DNA of 64,000 nucleotides from Chitinophaga qingshengii (GTDB lineage: Bacteria > Bacteroidota > Bacteroidia > Chitinophagales > Chitinophagaceae), in contig NZ_JACVFC010000001.1 in assembly GCF_014529935.1 (NCBI RefSeq), positions 1,860,001 to 1,924,000 of the forward strand, given 5' to 3'. Under the pieces are notes generated by a model. It saw only the letters and a list, made by a program, of their open reading frames with translations. It searched no databases and was not told the DNA's origin. Position numbers and translations under genes: made by a program. Below, piece after piece: positions 52,811 through 62,290 of the stretch. Position 1 is the first letter of the stretch. Each line of letters starts with the position of its first letter.

Positions 52811-54157
52811 ATGAAAAAAAGTGTTTTAGTAATGGGGGCGTTGATCGCCGTCACCGCAGTATCCTGTTCCAAAAAAGATTCCAATGAGCCGCAGCCGGTG
52901 CCTGATGTTGCTATCGTGAATGTACTTGAGCAAAACAGCGTAGCACAGGAAGACACCCTGGTATTTAAAGTGAAGGCCGCTCCCGGAAGCACCCTGGCAT
53001 GGGCTGTAGATGGCAAAGACGCTGCAGTGAAAGACACCCTCTTTAAATTTGCGACCACCGATTTAGGGGAGCACACGATTACCGTCACCGCTTCCAAAAA
53101 TAACCTGCAGGCATCGTCTAAGGCGAATATCACAGTATACGGTAAATACAAATACGGCACCTTTGTACTGAATGAAGGCAATATGACCAGTGATAACGGC
53201 AGCCTTACCTTTATCAGTCCAAAAGGCGTGGTGACCGACAGTGCCTATTTTAAAGCAAACGGTACCCACCTGGGCAACGTGACACAGGATTTATACATCT
53301 ATCGTAACAAAATCTATATCATCTCCCAAAACGGTAAAAAAAATGCGGTAGGAAATGGCTTCAACAATGATGGCTTACTGGTAGTGGCCAATGCGGAAAC
53401 ACTGAAGAAAGAAGGCGCCTATAACGATGAACTGTCTACCCTCAGCTGGCCTACACATGTAGCCGTGCTCAACGAGGAGAATATTATCATCCGGGATAAC
53501 AACGGCTTATACAGATTTAATCCGCTCACCAAAGCACTCACTTTCATCAAAGGCTCCAGGTCCGCTGCCAAGCTCACCATGGCCGTTTCCAACAACAAAA
53601 TCTTCGCTGCCGCCGGCAGTAAGGTATATGTGGTGGAAGCTGATAAAGACACGATCTCTTTTGGGCTGGATATGAAAGCCTCCGTGAGCGGTGTAGTAAA
53701 AGCCAGCGATGGTAATATCTGGGTATCCACTACCGGCGCGCCTTCCAAAATCTCGAAGATCAATTTCAGGGATTATTCTTTGATCAGAGCTAACGATGTC
53801 ACCGCAGGCAGTGTGAGCGCTGGTTTCGGAGCTACGCCAGGCATTACCGCCAAAGGCGACACCCTGTATTTCAGCGGCGCCGGCACCAAATTATACCGTC
53901 ATATTTTCAGCCTGGGTACCACCGAGTTTATGGCTGATGCCAAAACCATGGTGAAGGATGCCAATATCGTATATAACAATATCGCCGTGCATCCTATCAC
54001 CGGTGAAGTGTATCTGAATACTATCAAAGGTTACGGTCCGGCTTACCTGACTAATAATACCAGTGTGTTTAATATGGCCGACAAAGTTATCTTAAACGCC
54101 AACTATCAAGACCATACAAGATTCCCTGCCGGTATCTTCTTTACCTGGTCTTTTTAA
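52811..54157 (+). CDS. Second DUF5074 propeller lipoprotein with N-terminal Ig-like domain
   Basis: 448 aa. Lipoprotein signal (VTAVSCSKKD, Cys19). Unlike the first DUF5074 protein it carries an extra N-terminal Ig/PKD-like domain (~30-110, LAWAVDGKDAAVKDTLFKF) before the propeller, whose first blade has the shared motif FVLNEGNMTSDNGSLTF. Later blades show IYRNKIYIISQNGKKN and GEVYLNTIKGYG. It is the last gene of the B12 operon, just ahead of a strong terminator. The two propellers may bind different corrinoids; that is inference. Confidence 0.8.
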   Translation: MKKSVLVMGALIAVTAVSCSKKDSNEPQPVPDVAIVNVLEQNSVAQEDTLVFKVKAAPGSTLAWAVDGKDAAVKDTLFKFATTDLGEHTITVTASKNNLQASSKANITVYGKYKYGTFVLNEGNMTSDNGSLTFISPKGVVTDSAYFKANGTHLGNVTQDLYIYRNKIYIISQNGKKNAVGNGFNNDGLLVVANAETLKKEGAYNDELSTLSWPTHVAVLNEENIIIRDNNGLYRFNPLTKALTFIKGSRSAAKLTMAVSNNKIFAAAGSKVYVVEADKDTISFGLDMKASVSGVVKASDGNIWVSTTGAPSKISKINFRDYSLIRANDVTAGSVSAGFGATPGITAKGDTLYFSGAGTKLYRHIFSLGTTEFMADAKTMVKDANIVYNNIAVHPITGEVYLNTIKGYGPAYLTNNTSVFNMADKVILNANYQDHTRFPAGIFFTWSF

Positions 54158-54181
54158 TTCACCTAACCGGATACACGAATG

Positions 54182-54220
54182 AACGCCGAACCTGCGCTTG
54201 TCGCAGGTTCGGCGTTTTTA
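54182..54220 (+). terminator. Strong terminator ending the B12 operon
   Basis: AACGCCGAACCTGCG (54182-54196) pairs perfectly with 54202-54216, followed by a T run, 25 nt after the last stop. Confidence 0.92.
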
Positions 54221-54303
54221 GTACATTTTCATACCATTTCAGGAGATCTGAACACTTTCGCCGGAATATTCCGGAAGACCTTTGTATCCTTAAATGATGC
54301 CAC

Positions 54304-55167
54304 ATGAAAATTGTACTTACCGGCTCGCTCGGCCATATCAGCCAGCCACTCACCACACTACTGGTAAAAGCAGGACACCAGGTCACCCTGATCAGTACCG
54401 ACCCCCATAAAAAGAGCCGGATACTGGCTTTAGGCGCTCAGCCTGCTATCGGCAGCATCGGGGATCTGCCCTTTCTCCTGCAAACCTTTAACGGCGCCGA
54501 TGCGGTGTACTGTATGAACCCGCTGGACTTCAGTTCCCGGGACCTGGACGCCTGGGACAATCATATGGATCATTATGTTCAGGCTATCCGGGCAACGGGC
54601 ATCCGGCGGGTGATCGTACTTTCCGGCTGGGTAGCGCACCTGCTGCAGTCCTATCATCCGGAGAAAAAATTTGAGGCGCTGCCCGGCGTATCTGTTACCT
54701 TTGTCAGACCAGGCCCGTTTTACAGTAATTTTTACCATCTGAAAGAGATGATCCGTCACCAGGGCAACATTGTATCCAACTATGGCGGAGCAGACAGGAT
54801 CGCCTTTGTTGCGCCGGAAGACATTGCAGCCGCTATTGCGGCGGAGATAGAAGCTCCGGCAGTTACAGGTTTTAAACCGCTTTATGTGGTCAGCGACGAG
54901 CTCACCTGCAACGAGGCGGCGCAAATTATAGGCGAAGCCATAGGTATGCCCCATCTCCAATGGCTCACCGTTCCCGGTGAACAGGTAAAACAAGGACTGG
55001 AAGCCAGCGGCGTATCGCCGGAAGTAGCAGCGTTACTGGTAGAAATGCAGGAAATAATGCATAACGGGAAAGCACAACAGGATTATCACCTGCATCAACC
55101 CGTTCGGGGAAAACAAAAATTGTCTGATTTTGCCAGGGAATACGCCACCTGGTACCATCAAAACTAG
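54304..55167 (+). CDS. NmrA-like atypical short-chain NAD(P)-binding protein
   Basis: 287 aa. Rossmann fold with the dinucleotide motif TGSLGHIS (GxxGxxx) at 7-14. It then has LISTDPHKKSRILALGAQ, the AVYCMNPLDF segment, VIVLSGWVAHL and a C-terminal helix set. The sequence fits NAD(P)H-binding/NmrA-like proteins, close to NAD(P)H:quinone oxidoreductase type 2-like groups, which often lack the classical Tyr-Lys catalytic pair. It begins 147 nt after the previous operon's stop and is followed by a broken AraC gene 6 nt on, so the two form one unit. The substrate is unknown. Confidence 0.82.
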   Translation: MKIVLTGSLGHISQPLTTLLVKAGHQVTLISTDPHKKSRILALGAQPAIGSIGDLPFLLQTFNGADAVYCMNPLDFSSRDLDAWDNHMDHYVQAIRATGIRRVIVLSGWVAHLLQSYHPEKKFEALPGVSVTFVRPGPFYSNFYHLKEMIRHQGNIVSNYGGADRIAFVAPEDIAAAIAAEIEAPAVTGFKPLYVVSDELTCNEAAQIIGEAIGMPHLQWLTVPGEQVKQGLEASGVSPEVAALLVEMQEIMHNGKAQQDYHLHQPVRGKQKLSDFAREYATWYHQN

Positions 55168-55173
55168 TATACT

Positions 55174-56104
55174 ATGGCCGGAAACCTTCCTCTGAAAATA
55201 AAAAGTATCCAGGAGCTGTTACAGCTGCGGGGCTTGCCGGATACCAAACATCCGCTGATCAGCCTAATCGATATCACTGCGCTACCGGAACGTCCTAAGC
55301 CGGTTGATATGTCCCTGACCACCGATTTCTATTTTATAGGCATGAGCCGGTCCACCGAAGCCTGCCTGAAAATGAAATACGGACAACAGGAATACGATTT
55401 TCGATAAAGGGGTGATGAAATTCATCGCACCAGGGCGGATATTTAGTTTTAATACCGATGAAGTGGAAGACATTACATTGTCCGGATGGTTGCTCATGCT
55501 CCATCCGGATTTCCTCTGGAACCACCCGCTGGCACAGAAAATGCGGCAGTATGAATTCTTTGACTACTCCATGAATGAAGCGCTGTTTCTTTCTGATGAA
55601 GAAGAACAAACCATGACCGGCCTGTTTAAAACCATCGCGCAGGAATACAGTGCCCATATCGATGCTTTCAGCCAGGGTATTATCATCTCCCTGATAGAAG
55701 CCATGCTGGGGTATTCTGCCCGTTTTTACCAGCGGCAGTTTATTACCCGCAAAATTACGCATCATGATATTGTCCGCAAGCTGGATGCACTGCTGGAAAA
55801 AGCATTCACACAAGACGCACTGGAAGAAAACGGTATACCAACGGTAAAGGATATATCCCGGCAACTGAACATCTCCCCTAATTATCTGAGCGGCATGCTC
55901 AAAACACTTACGGGAAATAGCACCCAACAACATATCCAGGAGAGAATTATAGAAAAGGCGAAGGAGAGACTAATATTGACAGATTTGTCCGTCAATGAAA
56001 TTGCTTTTGAATTGGGGTTTGAATATCCGCAGTCTTTCTCCAAGCTGTTTAAAACATGGACGAATATGTCACCTCTGGCTTTCAGAAAGGCAGGCAGATT
56101 TTAA
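55174..56104 (+). pseudogene. AraC-family regulator broken by a +1 frameshift
   Basis: The N-terminal part (55174-55407, 77 aa) ends GQQEYDFR-stop. The remainder continues in the next frame from 55412 (MMKFIAPGRIF...) to 56104. In GAATACGATTTTCGATAAAGG (55390-55410) a T run of four at 55398-55401 causes the shift; with one T fewer the sequence reads EYDFDKGVMKFIAP without break, giving a ~309-aa regulator. The C-terminal AraC HTH is intact (TVKDISRQLNISPNYLSGML, VNEIAFELGFEYPQSFSKLF). It may be a real inactivation, a phase-variable site or an assembly error. The regulator would be co-transcribed with the preceding NAD(P)-binding gene. Confidence 0.85.
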
Positions 56105-56112
56105 AAAAGAGA

Positions 56113-56130
56113 GCCATCCCGCAGGATGGC
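56113..56130 (-). terminator. Terminator for the - strand receptor operon
   Basis: GCCATCC (56113-56119) pairs with GGATGGC (56124-56130). Read on the - strand the hairpin is followed by TCTCTTTTTTAA, so it ends the operon of the lipoprotein and TonB receptor. It lies 17 nt beyond the last stop of that operon. Confidence 0.8.
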
Positions 56131-56146
56131 CCTTCGCGTATGTATG

Positions 56147-56890
56147 TTAGAAGTATTGCGTCAGCTCTATGCCTTCCACACCGTAGAATGTTCCCGCTGC
56201 ATCTGTATATTCCCGTGCCAGCATCACATATCCTTTATCTGCTTTGGGGGAGTTCAGGGTGAAGTTGGAGGAAATATTAGTACCGGCATATCCTTCTGAA
56301 GGCTTGGCGGCGTTCAACAAACGGAAACCGATATACGAATAAACAGCAGGCACATTCAGATCGATAAAAACGGTGCCATCTTCTTTCAGCGGAAATGTTT
56401 TTTTGATGGTAGGCTGCCCTCTTTTGGTTAACGTAATTTCTGCGAGGATGTCTTTTGCCGCCACTTTGCTATACTTTCTGTCGGGAAAGGTTAACAAAAC
56501 ACCTACGTTACCAGGCGTGATGGCCGGCAGCGGAGGCAACTTATCAATGATAGCCGTACCGTCATAGAAAAACTTAACAAAGTTCTTCATCTCCGTTCCA
56601 TCGATCTTTTTTTCCAGCAAGCGTTCATTCTTTCCATTAAAAACAGCGAACGTAGTAGCGCCATTGGAAACCAGGTCAGCACTGACGTTTCCGGTGAAAT
56701 AAAGACCCGGCGCCTCTTCGTTCGGTTTCACTATCCGGTCTCCGAGTTTGAACTGGAGCGAATCGGCTGCGATCAATCCTCTAACGCTGATATCGATGAT
56801 CCGGTTCTCCGGATAAAATTCTTCCTGTGATTTGGTGCAGGAAAAAAAGAAGAGTCCTGCTATTAATACCGCCAGTGGGGATTTCTTCAT
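56147..56890 (-). CDS. Lipoprotein, unknown function, partner of the TonB receptor
   Basis: 247 aa. Lipoprotein signal ending GLFFFSCTKSQ (Cys18). The mature protein is beta-rich: SVRGLIAADSLQFKLGDRIV, then FAVFNGKNERLLEKKIDGTE, KTFPLKEDGTVFIDLNVP, and IGFRLLNAAKPSEGYAG. I do not recognise a domain; it could be a surface cap comparable in role to a SusD protein, but no SusD signature is present. It begins 11 nt after the TonB receptor stop on the same strand, so it is co-expressed with it. Confidence 0.72.
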   Translation of the reverse strand: MKKSPLAVLIAGLFFFSCTKSQEEFYPENRIIDISVRGLIAADSLQFKLGDRIVKPNEEAPGLYFTGNVSADLVSNGATTFAVFNGKNERLLEKKIDGTEMKNFVKFFYDGTAIIDKLPPLPAITPGNVGVLLTFPDRKYSKVAAKDILAEITLTKRGQPTIKKTFPLKEDGTVFIDLNVPAVYSYIGFRLLNAAKPSEGYAGTNISSNFTLNSPKADKGYVMLAREYTDAAGTFYGVEGIELTQYF

Positions 56891-56901
56891 AAAATGTCTT
56901 T

Positions 56902-59900
56902 TTAGAATTTATAATTCAAATTCAGGGTAAACCGCCGTCCGGTATGTGCTTTATAGGTCACCTGATCACCTTTGTCGTAGTTATCAGACTTACCCGGTTT
57001 CAACACAATATGTTTGGTGTAGAAAGATGGGTTGCCCAACCGTGGGTCCATCTGGTTATTTACATTTTTCACTTCCGCATCATATTCGTAGCTGGCGTCG
57101 TTGTTATAATACAGGATGCTTTCGTTGAACAGGTTGGAGATATTCAGCACTACCTCCAGGTTTTTATTGCGGAGACATTTATAGCTCAGCTGCAGGTCTG
57201 CTTTACCATAAGGCGCCTGCATCTCCGCATAACGAAGCATAGAACCAACGAGGGTATATTTTCTGCCTGTTTTGTTATACAGCACATTAGCGCCTAAACG
57301 GCCGCCGGTGTAAGACAGGCCTACGTTATAGCTGTAGGGTGATTGTCCGTATAAAGGACGGTTATCGCGGTATACTACTTCTTTGGTGATGGGAGATCCG
57401 TTCGCGTCTTTTTCCAGCGGGTTACCCTCCTCATCAATGGAAGTATAACCATAGGTGTCCACCTTACTGTTGTTTAAAGAGAAGTTACCGGTAAAACGAA
57501 GGTTACGGAGTGTTTCATGAATAAAACCGAAGTTCTTCTGCACATCTATTTCCAGCCCGTATACCTGCGCCCTTTTTGAATTTCTTAAAGTGAATTCGCT
57601 TTTATTGGTAGCGGAAAAGAAGTTATACATTTCGATAGGATCGGCCATATCGCGGTAATACACACCACCAGAGAGTACGTCACCCGGCTCAGGGTACCAT
57701 TCTGCTTTAAAGTCATAACCATCGGTAATAGAGGATTTGACCGGTGTATTCCATATATAGGCGGAATACGCAGGATCGTAATAAGAGAAACGGTTCCTCT
57801 CTGCAAATTGTGGTCTGGAAACGGTTTTGGCATAAGCCAGGCGGAAGTTGAAATCACGCCATGGGCTATACGTAAAGTTAGCGGAAGGCAAATACCGCCA
57901 CTTTTTATCTTCCGGCAGCGGTTTGTCCTCATTTCCATAACGTCCGTCATTCGGGTTTTGCAGCTCCTCATATTTATAGTATTCGGCACGTACGCCCCAT
58001 ACCAGCCTGAATTTACCGGCACGGTTGTCAAACATGGCAAAAGGTGCGTGCTGGAATACCTTTCCTTCATACTTTGAGTTACCGGCGTAAGTAGGTACCC
58101 AGGCCAGCCCTTTCTCACGGAAATTTTCGGGGTTCTGTAGCCGGGCAGCGGAGTTGTACAGGAACTCCCTGGGCAGGTTATTAGACAGGTTATACAACCC
58201 GGCTTCAAAATAATCCTGTGCCCCGTTTCTGTCGGCGCCAAAATAACCGAGTTTGAAAATTTGTTTTTCGCTGCGGATGTTAAAAGGGAAAGCGGCGGCC
58301 ACGCTCCAGTTCAGGTCTTTACCCTTGTAGCTGTATGTACCACGGCTGAAAGGGAAACGGTTGGCAGAGTTAATGGTATTGGTAACCGGGAAGTTCACCA
58401 CTTCACCGTTTACCATGGCGTTGGAATAACTCAGGTAAGTCACATCTTTCTGATTACGGCTGATGGAGGTATGGGCAAGGCTCCAGTCCAGATCAGCGAT
58501 ACGCAGGTGGTGACGGCCTTCCAGTTTGTGTTGTACAAAATCAGTGAACAAAGGTCTGTTTACTTCTTCAATAGCGGGAATATCTGTTTTGTAGTTGACC
58601 TGGTCTCTATTCCAGCCTACTACCCGGGTAAAGTCCTGGTTGAAGATATGGGAATAGATATTACGGAAGGCCAGTTTACTTTTAGGTGTCTGGAAACCTA
58701 CGTTCAGCAAGGCGCCCCAGGTAGTATTAAAATTGTAGGTATTACCGGTATTCAGGTATGATGCATTAGGATGATCGTCTGCCAGGTTCAGTCCCAGCGC
58801 GTTTTGCCAGCCACCCCGGGAAATAAAGTCAATTTGTTCCCTTTCCTGTGAATTTCTGAAAGATACCGCCGCCACAGCTCCCAGCCTGTTCCTTTTTTCT
58901 TTACCGAGAGAGATGACCTTACCACCGGCCAGTTTAAGATGGAGGCCTAAAGGCGTGTTGCTGGAGTAGGTAGTAAAATTATCGTTCACGAATAAACGTG
59001 ATTGTTCATAGAGTGCAGGGTTCTTCAACGGATCTTTATAAACATCGGTCTTCAGACCGTCCAGCGTTTTCACCTGCTCGCGGCCCGGCAGGTTTCGGCG
59101 GCCATCGTCAAAGCCCAGGAAGTCGTGTTTACCGGCTTTACGGCCCAATTGTTCCCGGAAGGTGCTGAGATCATTATAGGAAGTCCCCAGCGACACGGTG
59201 AGGAAGTTCTGATCAGGAATATCTTTGGTATTGACCTGTACATAACCACCGGTGAAGTTGGCATTCATATCCGGCGTAGGCGTTTTGCTCACCACGATAT
59301 TATCGATGAGACTGGCCGGTATCAGATCGAATGAAAACGCTTTGCGGAGCGGTTCCGTGCTGGGTTGTGTAACACCGTCGATGGCGGTTTCATTCCAGCG
59401 TTCGCCCATACCACGTACGACTACATATTTTTTTTCGATGGTGGTTAAGCCGGTCACCCGAGCCAGTGCGTCGGCAGCGTTGTTATCCGGGCTGCGGGCT
59501 ATTTGTTCAGCGGCGATACCATCAGACAAGGCAGCGGCGTTTTTCTGCTTCAGCAGCAGTCCGGAAACACTGGCTTTTTTGTACCCGGAAGTCACCACTA
59601 CCTGGTCTAATGTATTGGTTTTGGCTTTCATTGCCACGGTGAGCGGTGTGTTGCCGTTATCTTTTACTACCACGTCTGTCACGCGTTGCGACTGGAAAGA
59701 GATATAGCTGATTTCCACCGTATAGGTACCAGGCGCCAGGGTGAAGGCATAACTACCGTCGGTGGTGGACTGGGTAACCCGGTTGTCGCCAGCGATGCGG
59801 ATAGAAGCGCCGATCAGCGGTTCTCCTTTGTCGCTCACGATTTTACCGGTGATACGTCCGGGACGCACCGCCTGCTCCTGCTGCCGTGCAGGGGTACTGC

Positions 59901-60267
59901 CGGCAGGTTTTTCATCAATCATTATATGATCATTGCGTTGGGTAAAACGCAGGTTGGTGTTTTTCAGTACCTGTTCCAGGGCGCTTTTCACGGTGATATT
60001 GCCGGCACGCAGGGATACTTTAACCGAGCTGTATTTGTTGATATCATCCCCATAAACAAATTTAAAAGGGCTCTGTTGCTGTATTTCTCCCAGTGCTTCT
60101 TTTATAGTGCGGTTGGACAATTGCAGGCTGATCTTCTGGCCCTCCAGCTGCTGGCTGATAGCGGGCAGTGGCATCATCAGGGCGATGGCTGTCATGAAAA
60201 GCAACAGGTACTTTCCCGTTCGAAGCATCATGGTCAATAATCCTGATGAGGAAGTATTTTTTTGCAT
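56902..60267 (-). CDS. STN-domain TonB-dependent receptor (SusC-like/FecA-type)
   Basis: 1121 aa. A signal peptide (~1-39, ending AISQ) precedes an STN signalling domain (~40-120, ISLQLSNRTIKEALGEIQQQ...VTVKSALEQVL pattern). Next is a CarboxypepD_reg domain (~135-220, GRITGKIVSDKGEPLIGASI), then the plug with LDQVVVTSGYKKAS, VRGMGERWNETAIDGV and NFTGGYVQVNTKD, and a large barrel ending GRRFTLNLNYKF. The STN domain contacts FecR, so this receptor should signal to the FecR and sigma genes upstream, as well as transport. The ligand is not evident. Confidence 0.92.
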   Translation of the reverse strand: MQKNTSSSGLLTMMLRTGKYLLLFMTAIALMMPLPAISQQLEGQKISLQLSNRTIKEALGEIQQQSPFKFVYGDDINKYSSVKVSLRAGNITVKSALEQVLKNTNLRFTQRNDHIMIDEKPAGSTPARQQEQAVRPGRITGKIVSDKGEPLIGASIRIAGDNRVTQSTTDGSYAFTLAPGTYTVEISYISFQSQRVTDVVVKDNGNTPLTVAMKAKTNTLDQVVVTSGYKKASVSGLLLKQKNAAALSDGIAAEQIARSPDNNAADALARVTGLTTIEKKYVVVRGMGERWNETAIDGVTQPSTEPLRKAFSFDLIPASLIDNIVVSKTPTPDMNANFTGGYVQVNTKDIPDQNFLTVSLGTSYNDLSTFREQLGRKAGKHDFLGFDDGRRNLPGREQVKTLDGLKTDVYKDPLKNPALYEQSRLFVNDNFTTYSSNTPLGLHLKLAGGKVISLGKEKRNRLGAVAAVSFRNSQEREQIDFISRGGWQNALGLNLADDHPNASYLNTGNTYNFNTTWGALLNVGFQTPKSKLAFRNIYSHIFNQDFTRVVGWNRDQVNYKTDIPAIEEVNRPLFTDFVQHKLEGRHHLRIADLDWSLAHTSISRNQKDVTYLSYSNAMVNGEVVNFPVTNTINSANRFPFSRGTYSYKGKDLNWSVAAAFPFNIRSEKQIFKLGYFGADRNGAQDYFEAGLYNLSNNLPREFLYNSAARLQNPENFREKGLAWVPTYAGNSKYEGKVFQHAPFAMFDNRAGKFRLVWGVRAEYYKYEELQNPNDGRYGNEDKPLPEDKKWRYLPSANFTYSPWRDFNFRLAYAKTVSRPQFAERNRFSYYDPAYSAYIWNTPVKSSITDGYDFKAEWYPEPGDVLSGGVYYRDMADPIEMYNFFSATNKSEFTLRNSKRAQVYGLEIDVQKNFGFIHETLRNLRFTGNFSLNNSKVDTYGYTSIDEEGNPLEKDANGSPITKEVVYRDNRPLYGQSPYSYNVGLSYTGGRLGANVLYNKTGRKYTLVGSMLRYAEMQAPYGKADLQLSYKCLRNKNLEVVLNISNLFNESILYYNNDASYEYDAEVKNVNNQMDPRLGNPSFYTKHIVLKPGKSDNYDKGDQVTYKAHTGRRFTLNLNYKF

Positions 60268-60313
60268 ATTATTGTAACTGTTTTACTGATTGAATTTTTT
60301 GATTGGTAAATCC

Positions 60314-60412
60314 CCGGGAACTTCCCGGTGCTTGCGGTAAAGCCATTCGGACCGTCAAATCGTAGGGCTTTTTGCGAAAGGTGTCCTGCCGCCGGCGGGA
60401 CACTTTTTTTTA
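60314..60412. promoter_or_regulatory. Palindrome and GC hairpin in the leader of the STN receptor
   Basis: CCGGGAA-C-TTCCCGG (60314-60328) is a perfect 7-bp inverted repeat 47 nt from the receptor start. Further upstream, GTGTCCTGCCG (60381-60391) pairs with CGGCGGGACAC (60393-60403) and is followed on the + strand by nine T. On the - strand, the direction of the flanking genes, the T run is instead an A run before the hairpin, so it is not a normal terminator for them. Confidence 0.55.
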
Positions 60413-60455
60413 ATCGTGTCAGGTAGCGTTTCTATCCATAGTGATGTTTTAGGAT

Positions 60456-61466
60456 TTATTGAATGGTGCATATTTTTCCATCTGCCGAAAGGCGGTAGCT
60501 GAACTTCCCCACAAAACCCAACATATCCAGTACTTCCATCAGAGAGGAAGCAGCGGAGAAAGTACCGCTAACCATATGTTTCGCGGCGTTGGTATTGGCG
60601 AAGCGGAACGTAACTCCATAGCGGCGTTCCAGGATGGTAGCCACCTCTCCCATGGTCATATCTGCCAGCATCAGGTCACCCGCCATCCATTGTTCCATAT
60701 GGCTGATATCTGCCATCCCGGGCACCGCCTCGCCGGTGGCAGGATGGTAGGTGATTTTACGGCCGGCTGTTAACTGCGCCAGCTCCGTTACTTTTTCCTG
60801 CTGTACCATGCTGACGCTCACTTTACCGGTAGCCACGATCACTTCCTGTTCTTTTCCATCGTAAGCGGTTATACGAAAAGAGGTGCCCAGCACGCGGGTA
60901 AGCATGGTACCAGTCAGTATCGTGAAAGGATGCGCTTTATCCTGCTTTACATCAAAAAATGCTTCACCCTGTAATTCAATACTGCGGCCTGTTTGGGGAT
61001 AGGTATCGGGATATTTAAGACGACTGCCTGCTGCCAGGTATACGACGGTGCTGTCGGGCAGTACATGCCGGGCCGGCACACCATTTGGGTTGGTCATCTC
61101 CACATAATGTATATCTGTACGGCCTTTCCCGGATTTCCATAAGGCCAGGCCGGACAAAATCATCAGTCCACCCCATATAGCAGCATAGCGCAGTGATTTA
61201 CGCCAGTCGATAGTCCGGGATCGCTTGCCCTCGTGCACGGCTATACGTTGTTGCATTTCCTGTTGCCTCCGGCGTAACAGCTCCTGCATCTCCTCATTTT
61301 CTTCCGGTGGATAGTCCCAGGCCATCATTTCCCTGCGACGCATCAACTCATCCAGTATAGCCCTGCCTTCCGGGGTTTCCAGCAATATAGCCACCTGGCG
61401 GCGCTCTTCTTCGGAGCAACGGCCGTCCAGGAATTGTTGTAATAAATAGTGATCTGCTTTTCCCAT
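60456..61466 (-). CDS. FecR-family anti-sigma regulator
   Basis: 336 aa from the ATG at 61466 (MGKADHYLLQQFLDGRCSEEE), a standard FecR N-terminus; the longer reading adds an unlikely basic leader. Cytoplasmic helical domain (~1-95), a membrane helix (~105-125, AAIWGGLMILSGLALW), a FecR domain (GEAFFDVKQDKAHPF, TSFRITAYDGKEQEVIVATG) and a C-terminal DUF4974 domain (MTMGEVATILERRYGVTF). It should control the sigma factor upstream and receive the signal from the STN receptor downstream. Confidence 0.92.
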   Translation of the reverse strand: MGKADHYLLQQFLDGRCSEEERRQVAILLETPEGRAILDELMRRREMMAWDYPPEENEEMQELLRRRQQEMQQRIAVHEGKRSRTIDWRKSLRYAAIWGGLMILSGLALWKSGKGRTDIHYVEMTNPNGVPARHVLPDSTVVYLAAGSRLKYPDTYPQTGRSIELQGEAFFDVKQDKAHPFTILTGTMLTRVLGTSFRITAYDGKEQEVIVATGKVSVSMVQQEKVTELAQLTAGRKITYHPATGEAVPGMADISHMEQWMAGDLMLADMTMGEVATILERRYGVTFRFANTNAAKHMVSGTFSAASSLMEVLDMLGFVGKFSYRLSADGKICTIQ

Positions 61467-61621
61467 GGTTGGAGGTTTACACACACCTCTGTTAAGAAAG
61501 ACGCTATTGGGAATCGGGTACCACCTATGCGGATATATTTTTTTTGAAAAAAAAATCACGGTGGCAGTACCACCGTGAAGCGTGTTGAAAAAATGGAAAA
61601 TGTCCCGGAGAATCCGGTTTA

Positions 61622-62221
61622 TTATAGCAAGGAAGGAAAATCGCTGAGTAGTAAAAGCGGGATAATAGCGGAGGGTACGTTTTCTTTCAATCTTTTCCGC
61701 AGACTACTTAAAGCAGCCACCATATAGTTTTCCACGGTGTTTACCGAAAGGTTCATCCGCCGGGCAATTTCGGGATAGGTCAGGTCCTCTTCCCGGCTCA
61801 GGGTGAATACCTGGCGACGCTGCGGACTCAGCTCATTGAGGACGGCCCGGTAAGAATACTCCACTTCGGCAGACAACAACCGGTAGTCCGAAGGACGGTC
61901 CAGCTGCTGCTCCTCTGCCAGTTCCTCCAGATCGGCCATCACCGGGATATGACGGCGCATATCACTAATGATACGGTTGCGGATAGACCGGAAAAGATAA
62001 CTGGAAAAGTTACTGATGATACGGATCTCATGCCGTTTTACCCAAAGGTGGAACAGCTGGTCCATGCACAACTCCTCCGCTCTCATGGTATCCGGCACAT
62101 AACGGCATGCCAGGCGGAACATACGGGGGTAATACCTGCTGAACAATTCATTGTATGCCTGCATATCGTCATTCTGACAATACTGCCACAAATCCCCATC
62201 AGTAGCTTTTTTATGATCCAT
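61622..62221 (-). CDS. ECF RNA polymerase sigma-70 factor
   Basis: 199 aa. Region 2 (~15-85) contains FSRYYPRMFRLACRYV and the core-binding SYLFRSIRNRIISDMRR. Region 4 (~125-185) contains LSPQRRQVFTLSREEDLTYPE and the HTH IARRMNLSVNTVENYM. It precedes FecR by 155 nt and the STN receptor behind it. This gives the classical sigma, anti-sigma, receptor cascade on the - strand. Confidence 0.93.
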   Translation of the reverse strand: MDHKKATDGDLWQYCQNDDMQAYNELFSRYYPRMFRLACRYVPDTMRAEELCMDQLFHLWVKRHEIRIISNFSSYLFRSIRNRIISDMRRHIPVMADLEELAEEQQLDRPSDYRLLSAEVEYSYRAVLNELSPQRRQVFTLSREEDLTYPEIARRMNLSVNTVENYMVAALSSLRKRLKENVPSAIIPLLLLSDFPSLL

Positions 62222-62290
62222 CGGAAATATGAATTACCGATGCAAATTTGCCTGTTTCAATATTACCTGCGTATTAAGTTTTTGTAACCA

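Noticed and set aside
54304..55167. B12-operon membership of the NAD(P)-binding gene
   Set aside because: A strong terminator at 54182-54220 separates it from the B12 operon.
57585..58241. Long alternative-frame reading (218 codons) inside the STN receptor gene on the same strand
   Set aside because: It lies entirely within the receptor, whose own frame has clear barrel motifs, and its product is rich in unlikely residues (Cys, Thr, Pro runs) with no domain.
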